Of a DNA stretch of 64,000 bases, positions 41,395 through 50,270 are shown one piece after another (position 1 is the stretch's first letter; each line of letters opens with the position of its first letter). Position numbers and translations under genes: made by a program. The notes beneath the pieces were generated by a model. That model saw only the letters and a program-made list of their open reading frames with translations, was not told the DNA's origin and made no database searches. Origin of the DNA: Gammaproteobacteria bacterium TMED1 (GTDB lineage Bacteria; Pseudomonadota; Gammaproteobacteria; Pseudomonadales; Azotimanducaceae); the NCBI GenBank assembly GCA_002167855.2, contig NHBG02000020.1, positions 86,947 to 150,946 on the forward strand, given 5' to 3'.

Positions 41395-42272
41395 AAGTCG
41401 GTATTGGGCTCTCGAATTTTTATCCGATACCGTTCCTTCAACTCTCCATATAATCGATCGAGTTCGACTCTAACCTTTATCTGGGAAACATCATCGATCA
41501 GCCTAGCTTTTACCTGATCAAAATGAGGCAAGTATCCTTCATTTTTACTAGTGACTAGAATGAGGTGCAACCCATATTCCGATTTGAAAGGACCGCGCCA
41601 AAGTGTCTCTTCTTGCTCGAGAGCAAATATATTCGAAGCAAAAGAAGAGCCAAAGTGCGATGCAATTTCCCTTTCATTTTTGTTCACATAGTTTCGATGA
41701 TACAAGAAGTGGTCACCTCGCGAGGACGCAAGATGAAAAGGTAAGCGAATATTATTGAGCGCGGCCAACTCAGCTTTTGCTAAATCGTTGATGGCATCTG
41801 CATGAAGGTCTCGGGAGAAGAAAACATGAGTAAAGGTAACCTTAGCCGGAACCGCGTAGCGATTCCTATTTTGGTCGAAATAATTCCCCAACTCCTCTTC
41901 TGTAAGCTCAAGCGTCTCATATATAAAACCCTGGTTAATATATTCTAGCTGAGCTATCAAACGACGCCTCGCTAAATAACTATTTTGATCAAGCCCTAGC
42001 GAGATAGCCTCGCGATACATTACCTCTTCACGTATATAGTCCTCAGATAACTTGTCTCTGAGATCTGTATCGAGCGATCCTAGATACTTTGCTGCAGACA
42101 CCCGATCGAGACGAGGGTCACGAGATAGTATTAGTCCTAGTAGTTCATCATCGCCCACTTGTATGACAGTATCATCGAACTCCTTTGGAGACAGAAACTC
42201 GAAGATGACAAATAAGAGACCCCCAATAATCAGAAAATGTAGTAGCGGCTCTTTCAAAAGTTTTTTAAACAA
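41391..42272 (-). CDS. Peptidylprolyl cis-trans isomerase (parvulin-type) domain protein
   Basis: N-terminal TM, SurA-like helical region, PPIase-like C-terminus (WRGPFKSEYGLHLILVTSKNEGYLPHFDQVKARLIDD); 4-nt overlap with the HupE/UreJ gene. Confidence 0.8.
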   Translation of the reverse strand: MFKKLLKEPLLHFLIIGGLLFVIFEFLSPKEFDDTVIQVGDDELLGLILSRDPRLDRVSAAKYLGSLDTDLRDKLSEDYIREEVMYREAISLGLDQNSYLARRRLIAQLEYINQGFIYETLELTEEELGNYFDQNRNRYAVPAKVTFTHVFFSRDLHADAINDLAKAELAALNNIRLPFHLASSRGDHFLYHRNYVNKNEREIASHFGSSFASNIFALEQEETLWRGPFKSEYGLHLILVTSKNEGYLPHFDQVKARLIDDVSQIKVRVELDRLYGELKERYRIKIREPNTDL

Positions 42273-42320
42273 CTGGATCTCCAGATCTAGCGAATAACCC
42301 CGTGGGATTTGTTATAGCAG

Positions 42321-44327
42321 CTACTTCTTGAAGGCGTTGGGATCTAAATTTTTTGAAAGCACGGCCAGTATTTGACCATTACTGACTTGATCACCTTCAA
42401 CGACAAACATTTGTTCTATAAAACCACTATGCGGTGACTCAATCCGATGTTCCATCTTCATTCCTTCCAATATAATTAGTAATTGTCCTTCTATAACCGA
42501 TTCTCCTTTGCTAACGTAAGTCGCTACAACATTTCCTGGCATTGGTGCAGAAAGTCCACCCCCTACGTCTGTGGCAGACGGATCAGGAAATCTCGGCTCC
42601 TCATATAATTCAATTTGGCCCATTGGACCATGAACGAACCAAAGATTGTCTTCTACCAAAACAGTAAATGGAACTAAACGACCCTGTATCTCAAGAGCGA
42701 TCTCTCTGCCATCCCTATGCTTAATTGCAACGGACAAATCACGATTATCGATAGAAACGCTGTAACTTCCATCACGTTGCGATTGGTAATCTAGAACAAA
42801 CATCTCCCCCTGAAAAAGATACACTACCGTCTCTGGGGGCATTTCCGAATTTCGCCATCCACTGGGCAAACTAGAAAGTACCTTTGCTTTCGCTCTACGA
42901 TCCCCCTGTGCAACCATCGCCGCCGCAATAGATGCCTCAACAACATCCGAGCGAGATGGGGACCAATTTCTCGGTGGGTCAAACCGTTCTATGAAATCAG
43001 TCGTGGTATCACCATCGAGAAACGCTTGCGTTCGCAATACTTCGACTAGGAAATCGCGGTTTGAGGTTATACCCTTTATTCTGGTCGTCTCCAGCACTCG
43101 AGCAAGTCGCAAAGCTGCCTCTTCACGCGTCGGCGCATGGACAATTACTTTCGCCAGCATCGGGTCAAATTCAATACCAATGGTGCTTCCAGTCTCTACT
43201 CCGGTATCATAGCGGGCATCAGCCAAACTTGATCGCTCAAACAATAAGAGCCTTCCAGATGTTGGCAAAAAGTCTTGCTTGGGATCTTCCGCATAAACCC
43301 TTGCCTCAATTGCGTGCCCATCAATCGTTATATCATTTTGCTTGAAACCTAACCTCTGACCCTGAGCTATGCGGATTTGCTCTCGCACAAGATCAATCCC
43401 TGTAATTTCTTCGGTAACCGGGTGTTCAACCTGCAGACGAGTATTCATCTCGAGAAACCAAAAATCTTTCCCATCAACCAGGAATTCAACAGTCCCCGCA
43501 GAGTAGTAATCGATTGCCTTCGCTGCCGCCACTGCGGCGTCACCCATCTTTTGCCTTAGTTCTTCGGTTACAACAGAGGACGGAGCTTCCTCAATAATTT
43601 TTTGATGACGCCTTTGAATGGAACATTCCCGTTCAAAGCAATGAACAAGATTTCCATGGTGATCCCCAAACACTTGTATCTCTATATGTCGGGAAGAAGC
43701 TAGCCACCTTTCAAGGAAGATTCTATCGTCACCGAAGGCTGTAGCAGCTTCTCTCCGCGCACTCTCAACCGCTTCGAGTAATTCTGTCTCCGTTAACACA
43801 ATACGCATACCCTTCCCGCCGCCGCCCGCTGATGCTTTCACGAGAAGTGGATAACCAATATCCAAAGCCAGCTTAACAATATCGGCTCCTTTAGCGATCT
43901 CAATAGAAGGTAGGGTAGGAACTCCGGCCTTGATCATAAGACTTTTAGAAGATAGCTTATCCCCCATCTGGGCGATAGCATTGACGGAGGGACCCACCCA
44001 AATTATCCCTGCTTCAATCACCGATGCCGCAAAAGTCTTATTTTCTGACAGAAAACCATAGCCAGGGTGAATCGCATCCACACCGGTTCTCTTGGCCGCT
44101 ACCAAGACCTTATTTTGGTTTAGGTAGGTCTCAAGAGACGTTTCCCCATCAAGAGAGACAGCTTGATCAGCTTCGCTGACAAACGGTTCATTAACATCTC
44201 CATCGGCATAGACCGCGACCGTACTTATTCCCATATTGTGTGCCGAACGCATTATTCTGCGAGCGATCTCCCCGCGATTTACAATCAACATTTTTTTGAT
44301 ACGATGAACCATAGCTACATTCGCCAA
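42321..44327 (-). CDS. Acyl-CoA carboxylase alpha subunit (biotin carboxylase + BCCP)
   Basis: MLIVNRGEIARRIMRSAHNMG, KASAGGGGKGMRIV, FLEMNTRLQVEHPVTE, biotinyl site EGMKMEHRI. Likely start at 44312 or the following Met. Confidence 0.93.
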   Translation of the reverse strand: MANVAMVHRIKKMLIVNRGEIARRIMRSAHNMGISTVAVYADGDVNEPFVSEADQAVSLDGETSLETYLNQNKVLVAAKRTGVDAIHPGYGFLSENKTFAASVIEAGIIWVGPSVNAIAQMGDKLSSKSLMIKAGVPTLPSIEIAKGADIVKLALDIGYPLLVKASAGGGGKGMRIVLTETELLEAVESARREAATAFGDDRIFLERWLASSRHIEIQVFGDHHGNLVHCFERECSIQRRHQKIIEEAPSSVVTEELRQKMGDAAVAAAKAIDYYSAGTVEFLVDGKDFWFLEMNTRLQVEHPVTEEITGIDLVREQIRIAQGQRLGFKQNDITIDGHAIEARVYAEDPKQDFLPTSGRLLLFERSSLADARYDTGVETGSTIGIEFDPMLAKVIVHAPTREEAALRLARVLETTRIKGITSNRDFLVEVLRTQAFLDGDTTTDFIERFDPPRNWSPSRSDVVEASIAAAMVAQGDRRAKAKVLSSLPSGWRNSEMPPETVVYLFQGEMFVLDYQSQRDGSYSVSIDNRDLSVAIKHRDGREIALEIQGRLVPFTVLVEDNLWFVHGPMGQIELYEEPRFPDPSATDVGGGLSAPMPGNVVATYVSKGESVIEGQLLIILEGMKMEHRIESPHSGFIEQMFVVEGDQVSNGQILAVLSKNLDPNAFKK

Positions 44328-45991
44328 ACGCCAAAGCCCTTGGCTCCCTCGATTTTGTTAGAATGCACGGCAGATAATGAGATCGAAAGATGGGCTCGCG
44401 TATCTCGGGGGTCGATCAATCCATCGTCCGAAATCGCTGCTGTTGCTAACAGTGCTAGTGAGGCTTCTTCTAAGGTAGACTCCACTGCTGCAACGCGCTT
44501 CTTGTCTGCCTCCTCATCAAAAGTCTCGCCACGTCTTTCCGCAGCCTGACGTCCCACGATTGTCATTACCCCTGCTTGTTGTCTAGGACCCATAACAGCG
44601 ATTTTTGCTGTTGGCCATATAAAAGTGAATCGGGTGCCATAAGCCCGCCCGCTCATTCCGTAGTTTCCTGCACCGTATGAGGCAGCCGGTATTACGGAAA
44701 AGTGTGGCACCGTAGAATTTGCAACAGCATTTATCATCTTCGAACCATTCTTGGTAATCCCTCCTCGTTCAAAGTCAGTTCCAACTATATAACCCGTGAT
44801 GTTATGTAGAAATAGCAAAGGAGTATCGATCTGATTACAGAGCTGTATAAACTGTGTCGCTTTCTCTGCAGCCTCCGACATAAGAGGCCCATTGTTTCCA
44901 AGGATTCCGATTGGATAACCGTCTATCGAAGCCCAACCAGTAACTAAGGTAGGTCCATAGCGTGGTTTGAATTCTTCAAATCTAGAGCCGTCCACGATCC
45001 TAGCAATGACCTCACGCATATCAAAAGGCTTTGTGAGATCGCGATTCACAATACCAAGTAGTTCCTCCATATCATAGACTGGCGGATCTGCAGGAAGACT
45101 GGGGCCAGGACCCCATTTGCGCCAATTAAGATGCCCAATCACCTCTCGACAAATGCGAATGCCATCATGCTCATCTTCGGCAAGATAATCTCCTAGCCCA
45201 GACACTTGAGTATGCATCTCCGCTCCACCTAAATCTTCTGCATTCGCGTCTTCGCCAGTTGCCATTTTGACCAGAGGCGGACTGCCGAGGAAAACCTTAG
45301 ATTGTTTCTTAATAAAAATGTTGTAATCGCTCATCCCGGGCTGATACGCCCCGCCCGCTGCAGATGCACCAAAAACAACAGACACAGTAGGGATACGCAT
45401 CTGCGATAGCTCAGTAATTTCGTAGAAAAGCCTTCCCGACTCTGCAAAATGGCTCGTCGCGGCTGCTGTTTTAATTCTTTTCTCTCGCGAGTCACTCTTA
45501 CTGGAACCAACACTTTTGCTACCCCCATCACTCCCACTGCGACCTCTCAAATCAGCTCCAGCAGACTCTACGAATTGCACGTAGGGTAATCGATTGGTTC
45601 TCGCAATCTCGATGCCTCGCATCAACTTTTTACTGTTCCACGCGTTAAACGCGCCCGCCCGAACAGAGGGATCGTGGCCCAAAATTACACATTCTGTGTC
45701 AGCGATAACACCAATACCCACGATAAATCCTGAACCAGTTTTTACATGAGAGTTATAAGCGGCCAGGGGGCTAACCTCGAGGAATGGCGAATCCCTATCT
45801 AGCACCAGCGAGATTCGCTGACGGAGCGGTAACTTATTACGAGATCGCAGTCGATCCATAGCTTCTTTGCCACCGCCCTGTGCCGCTTCGCTATGAAGAT
45901 TTGCTATGAAAGCTAATTCTTTAAGCATTTCCTCCCGGTTAGATAGATATTCGTCAGATCGAACATCCAGTTTTGACTTGATCATCTGCAT
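44315..45991 (-). CDS. Acyl-CoA carboxylase carboxyltransferase subunit (MccB/PccB-like)
   Basis: FGASAAGGAYQPGMSDYNIFI, LGGAEMHTQVSGLGDYLAEDEHDG, FLHNITGYIVGTDFERGGITKNGSKMINAVANSTVPHFSVI. Confidence 0.93.
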   Translation of the reverse strand: MQMIKSKLDVRSDEYLSNREEMLKELAFIANLHSEAAQGGGKEAMDRLRSRNKLPLRQRISLVLDRDSPFLEVSPLAAYNSHVKTGSGFIVGIGVIADTECVILGHDPSVRAGAFNAWNSKKLMRGIEIARTNRLPYVQFVESAGADLRGRSGSDGGSKSVGSSKSDSREKRIKTAAATSHFAESGRLFYEITELSQMRIPTVSVVFGASAAGGAYQPGMSDYNIFIKKQSKVFLGSPPLVKMATGEDANAEDLGGAEMHTQVSGLGDYLAEDEHDGIRICREVIGHLNWRKWGPGPSLPADPPVYDMEELLGIVNRDLTKPFDMREVIARIVDGSRFEEFKPRYGPTLVTGWASIDGYPIGILGNNGPLMSEAAEKATQFIQLCNQIDTPLLFLHNITGYIVGTDFERGGITKNGSKMINAVANSTVPHFSVIPAASYGAGNYGMSGRAYGTRFTFIWPTAKIAVMGPRQQAGVMTIVGRQAAERRGETFDEEADKKRVAAVESTLEEASLALLATAAISDDGLIDPRDTRAHLSISLSAVHSNKIEGAKGFGVWRM

Positions 45992-46101
45992 TCGTTTTTC
46001 TTCACCATTTTCTTGACCTTTATCTTACTCAAAACATGCTATCGCCGTATTCGGTTAGAAACAAATCTCAAGCAAAACTTTCGAAATAGCACATTGTTTC
46101 G

Positions 46102-46755
46102 CTAAAGGAATGTCGCCCAGTTTTCAAAAGGTTCTCTTTCCGTTACCAGTTGGTTCACAGCGGCTTTTTCGTTGGCATATCCGATCGCACAGCCACAAAA
46201 TAGCATCAAATCAGGAGTTGGTTTAATGAAACTGGCCACAGCAGAAGGTTTGTTCGCCCATGACTCCTGAGCACAGGTGTCGAGCCCCTCTTGCTTGGCC
46301 AAGAGCATAAAATTTTGAAGGAACATACCCAAATCAGACCACTGTGGCCGACCCATAATACGGTCTACATAAACAAAAATCGCTGCGGGCGCGCCAAAAA
46401 ACGTAAAGTTACGTTCTAGGTGCGCATATCTCGCTGCCTTATCATCACGCGCAATGCCCAAAAGAGCATACATATCCTCTCCACACTTGAACCGAGAAGA
46501 ACGATAAGGTTCTTTTAAATTTGGTGGATAGATCGAGTACTCAGGTGTTTCCAACTCCAAACACGCTTCGAAATGGCCCAGAAAACTCTTCATCGAACTC
46601 CCATTCAGAATGAATACTCTCCAGGGTTGAAGGTTACCCCCACTAGGGGCTCGGCAGGCCTGACTCAACAACTTCGAAATCATCTCATTAGATACCGGCT
46701 CGGTCAGAAAACTCCGAATTGAACGCCTTGAGGCAATTGCTTCAGAAACATCCAT
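46102..46755 (-). CDS. Nitroreductase family protein
   Basis: MDVSEAIASRRSIRSFLTEPVSNEMISKLLSQACRAPSGGNLQPWRVFIL; C-terminal FCGCAIGYANEKAAVNQL. Confidence 0.92.
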   Translation of the reverse strand: MDVSEAIASRRSIRSFLTEPVSNEMISKLLSQACRAPSGGNLQPWRVFILNGSSMKSFLGHFEACLELETPEYSIYPPNLKEPYRSSRFKCGEDMYALLGIARDDKAARYAHLERNFTFFGAPAAIFVYVDRIMGRPQWSDLGMFLQNFMLLAKQEGLDTCAQESWANKPSAVASFIKPTPDLMLFCGCAIGYANEKAAVNQLVTEREPFENWATFL

Positions 46756-46858
46756 AGCTAGTCATCTTTGATTTACCGAAAGAAGTTATTCATAAACAAC
46801 ATAATATCTAGAGTCACAAATATGGCTATCAAAGGCTAAGGCCAAACTATCATTATGG

Positions 46859-47683
46859 TTACTTAACAAGATGAGCGCGATCTCTTGTAACATCATCGCT
46901 ACGCTCCATATGCATCATCCCTCGAATAACCATCAACTCACCGGTCACATGGGAGGCAGCTTCCGACGCGAGAAAAACGCACGCATCTGCCACATGATGT
47001 GGCTCGTTGGGCATCAGTAGCGGCGGCACACGAGTACCATCTTTACGAATATTTGGCGGAACATGTCCCGCTTTCCGAATCCCTGGCGTCGCAGTAAAAC
47101 CTGGAGCCACGCAGTTCACGTTGATAGGATGATTTTCTCGCGCGTATATTAAGGCTAGTGTCTTTGTAAAATTAATCATACCCGCCTTAGCAGCTGCATA
47201 AGCTGGTAAAGCAGGGTTAAGGTTTATTCCTGCCGTCGAGGAAATATTAATTATCTTCCCCCCTGTACCCTGCTCAACCATAATTTTCCCCGCGGCTACA
47301 TCGCACAAGAACGCGCTATCTAGGTTAAGCTTTATCTGTCGTTGCCATTCCGATAAGGAAGCTTTATCCAAATCGAAACCTCCTGCCCCACCGGAATTAG
47401 CAACCATAATATCCAAGCGACCAAACTTCTCTAACGTTTTATCCATTAAACGATCTATCTGGTCTGGCTCTGTCACATCAGTCGAGATTGCGAGCGAGTC
47501 ACGCCCAAGCCCTCGAATTTCTTGAGCAACGCGATCTAACCTCTCCTGCTGTCTAGCTGCGACGACCACATGCGCACCAGCCCTAGCATAGGCTTTACTG
47601 ATTTCCTCACCGATACCACTACCACCGCCAGTAACAATTGCAACCTTATCTTTTAGGCTAAAAGCCTCTAACTCGAATGTCAT
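46859..47683 (-). CDS. SDR family oxidoreductase
   Basis: KVAIVTGGGSGIGEEISKAYARAG, ANSGGAG, YAAAKAGMINFTK. Start adjusted from 47716 to MTFELEAFSLKDK. Confidence 0.92.
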   Translation of the reverse strand: MTFELEAFSLKDKVAIVTGGGSGIGEEISKAYARAGAHVVVAARQQERLDRVAQEIRGLGRDSLAISTDVTEPDQIDRLMDKTLEKFGRLDIMVANSGGAGGFDLDKASLSEWQRQIKLNLDSAFLCDVAAGKIMVEQGTGGKIINISSTAGINLNPALPAYAAAKAGMINFTKTLALIYARENHPINVNCVAPGFTATPGIRKAGHVPPNIRKDGTRVPPLLMPNEPHHVADACVFLASEAASHVTGELMVIRGMMHMERSDDVTRDRAHLVK

Positions 47684-47694
47684 ACTGAGACTCC

Positions 47695-48486
47695 TTACGC
47701 GTAAGCTGAGGCCCATTCAGAGCCACGCACAACTAGATTTTCACCGGTCATAATGTCAGACCCGGATGACGCAAAAAACACCACGGCATTAGCAATATTC
47801 TGAGGCTTACCCGGTAAAGCTAAAGAATTTACTTCTGCTGATTGTAATTGTTGACGCCTTTTGTGCTCCTCGTCAGGCATACCAGGAATCCCTTGCTCCG
47901 GAACCTCAACACTGCCTGGCGATACGCAATTCACATTTATATTGTGGACAGACCAACTTATCGCGAGCGACCGGGTCAAGTTAATCACAGCTGCTTTTGA
48001 CGCCGCAAAGTGAGCAGCATTTTCCTCACCCTTTATACCTGATGAAGAACCAATATTTACAATCTTACCACCCTTCTGTTTCATCATCTCCTTGGCAGCC
48101 GCAACACTGCAAAGAAACGTCCCATTTAGGTTAAGCGACATACACTTACACCATTCTTGGTAAGACAGGTCTTCTGGATTCCCAAATGAGATTTCCCCGG
48201 CATTATTTACCAATATGTCGATGCTGCCAAAAACGTCTAAAGCTTGAAGAATAAGCCGATCGACTTGAGAGGGATCAGTTACATCTGCCACAACAGAAAC
48301 CGCATCACGGCCCATATCTTTAATCGCCTCAACCACTTTATCCAAGCTGTTTCGATTCCTGCCAACCACCACTACGCGCGCTCCGGCTTTCGCTAGGGTC
48401 AGAGCAATAGAGCTTCCGATACCATGGGACGTCCCACCTCCGCCAGTGACAATCGCAACCTTGTTTACTAGTTCAAACTGATACAT
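47695..48486 (-). CDS. SDR family oxidoreductase
   Basis: KVAIVTGGGGTSHGIGSSIALTLAKAG, LVNNAGEISFG, HFAASKAAVINLTR. Confidence 0.92.
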   Translation of the reverse strand: MYQFELVNKVAIVTGGGGTSHGIGSSIALTLAKAGARVVVVGRNRNSLDKVVEAIKDMGRDAVSVVADVTDPSQVDRLILQALDVFGSIDILVNNAGEISFGNPEDLSYQEWCKCMSLNLNGTFLCSVAAAKEMMKQKGGKIVNIGSSSGIKGEENAAHFAASKAAVINLTRSLAISWSVHNINVNCVSPGSVEVPEQGIPGMPDEEHKRRQQLQSAEVNSLALPGKPQNIANAVVFFASSGSDIMTGENLVVRGSEWASAYA

Positions 48487-48515
48487 TCAACCTCCAGAAA
48501 TACCCAATTATTCAT

Positions 48516-50210
48516 TCAACTGCGCAGCAACCGACCAGGCGTCGCCCCCGAATACTGATTTTTTGTTAATAAAATCTCGCCATTTACGATCACATTTTTT
48601 ATCCCCATGGCCGTCTGCTTTATTCTTAAGGCTCCTGCCGGCAGATCGCGAACAACTTCTGGCATACTCGGCCCTATAGTGTCGGGGTCAAAAACAAGCA
48701 AATCAGCAATCAGGCCTTCCCGAACCAACCCTCTATCGTGTAGACCCCAGATCGTGGAAGGATTGTAGGTAACCTCCCTCACAGCTTGCTCCAAAGTTAT
48801 TGCCTGCTTCTCTCGAAACCAATAGCTCATTAGGTGAGTTTGCAACGAGCTATCCATAATTTGGGACACATGAGCCCCAGAATCAGAAAAAGTCACCACA
48901 GATCTGGGATGCTTAATTAATTTAATGACCTCATCCATATCTTCGTTAGCAAGCGGAGAACGAAAGAAAAGTTTAAAGTCTCTCTCAAGTGCCATGTCAA
49001 TCATCAACTCTACTGGGTGGACACCACGCTCCTTGGCAATTTGAGCCATTGAAGGTTTGTCGTATTGCATATCTGTCATCGCATAAATAAGGTCCCATCT
49101 GGGAGGACGGGGCTCAGCGCCAACAACTTTTGGTCCTTGGTAAGGCTGACTAGCAACCTCTACAAGTTTTGCCTTTACGCCAGGATTCCGCAATTTAACC
49201 TTTTGCTCCTCCAAACTAAGTGCACGAAAGTCGCGCCAGTATTCCCAATTATCGAATGGTGTATTGCTCTCGAAGGAGAGCATTGTGTCCAGACCGCGTG
49301 TGTGTACCTGTGCGACCATACGGCCACCCGCTTTGGCTGTTTCATCGAGCAACTCCGTATAAGAGCGCCACAACTCGGGCGCGGCCCTATTACTGAACAG
49401 ACCCCAGGTCTGCGTTACGCCTGTTTCCACAGCCAGGTCGCGCAATCTACGCTGATAATCGAGTAGCTTCTCTGGATCCCTCGGGCTAGGCCCCTCTCCC
49501 GCAATTTCAAAAACACCTTTACCCAGCTTACCCAGCTCTCCGACTAGGGCACGAAGTTCATCCCAAGTCGCTAGTCGACTGGCAACAGGCTTATCATCGG
49601 CTGTCGTGTGATGAATGGTTCGAGAACTCGAGAAACCTCTTGCTCCAGCACTTACACCCTCTTTTACGAGGGCTCGCATCTTACGAATATCATCGTCGGT
49701 TGCCTCATCTGAAAAAGCCCTTTCACCCATGACGTAAGTACGAATCGCCGAATGACCGATGTAACCACCATAGTTGATACCCTTCGGCAAGGTCTCTAAC
49801 GTGTTTAAGTACTCTGGGAAAGTCTCCCAAGTCCAATCAATACCAGTCAACATAGCGTCTCGGGATAAGTCTTCGGCTCTCTCTAAGTTGCGAAATACCA
49901 AATCCGCATCTGCTTTTGCGCAAGGGGCAAGGGTAAATCCGCAATTTCCCATGATTACGCTTGTTACGCCGTGGTAGCAGGAACAGGATCCAATTGGGTC
50001 CCAGAAAATCTGCGCATCCATGTGGGTGTGACCATCCACGAATCCTGGCGTTACGACATGCCCCTCGGCATCGATCGTATGAGTTGCACGTTCAGACAAA
50101 CGACCAATTGCGACTATTCTGCCCTCTGTAATACCGACGTCCGAACGGAACGGCACACCGCCCGAACCATCGACAACAGTGCCGTTCTTGATCAAAAGAT
50201 CAAAACTCAT
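48516..50210 (-). CDS. N-acyl-D-amino-acid deacylase-like amidohydrolase
   Basis: MSFDLLIKNGTVVDGSGGVPFRSDVGITEGRIVAIG, GFVDGHTHMDAQIFWDP, VTFSDSGAHVSQIMD, GLIADLLVFDPDTI. Confidence 0.9.
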   Translation of the reverse strand: MSFDLLIKNGTVVDGSGGVPFRSDVGITEGRIVAIGRLSERATHTIDAEGHVVTPGFVDGHTHMDAQIFWDPIGSCSCYHGVTSVIMGNCGFTLAPCAKADADLVFRNLERAEDLSRDAMLTGIDWTWETFPEYLNTLETLPKGINYGGYIGHSAIRTYVMGERAFSDEATDDDIRKMRALVKEGVSAGARGFSSSRTIHHTTADDKPVASRLATWDELRALVGELGKLGKGVFEIAGEGPSPRDPEKLLDYQRRLRDLAVETGVTQTWGLFSNRAAPELWRSYTELLDETAKAGGRMVAQVHTRGLDTMLSFESNTPFDNWEYWRDFRALSLEEQKVKLRNPGVKAKLVEVASQPYQGPKVVGAEPRPPRWDLIYAMTDMQYDKPSMAQIAKERGVHPVELMIDMALERDFKLFFRSPLANEDMDEVIKLIKHPRSVVTFSDSGAHVSQIMDSSLQTHLMSYWFREKQAITLEQAVREVTYNPSTIWGLHDRGLVREGLIADLLVFDPDTIGPSMPEVVRDLPAGALRIKQTAMGIKNVIVNGEILLTKNQYSGATPGRLLRS

Positions 50211-50270
50211 AATCTGTGTTCCCCCAGGTGATCAGACTAATTTACTATCTTTAAAAAACGCTTCAGAATA

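Noticed and set aside
45331-45537. 68-aa minus-strand ORF
   Set aside because: Out-of-frame overlap within the carboxyltransferase gene.
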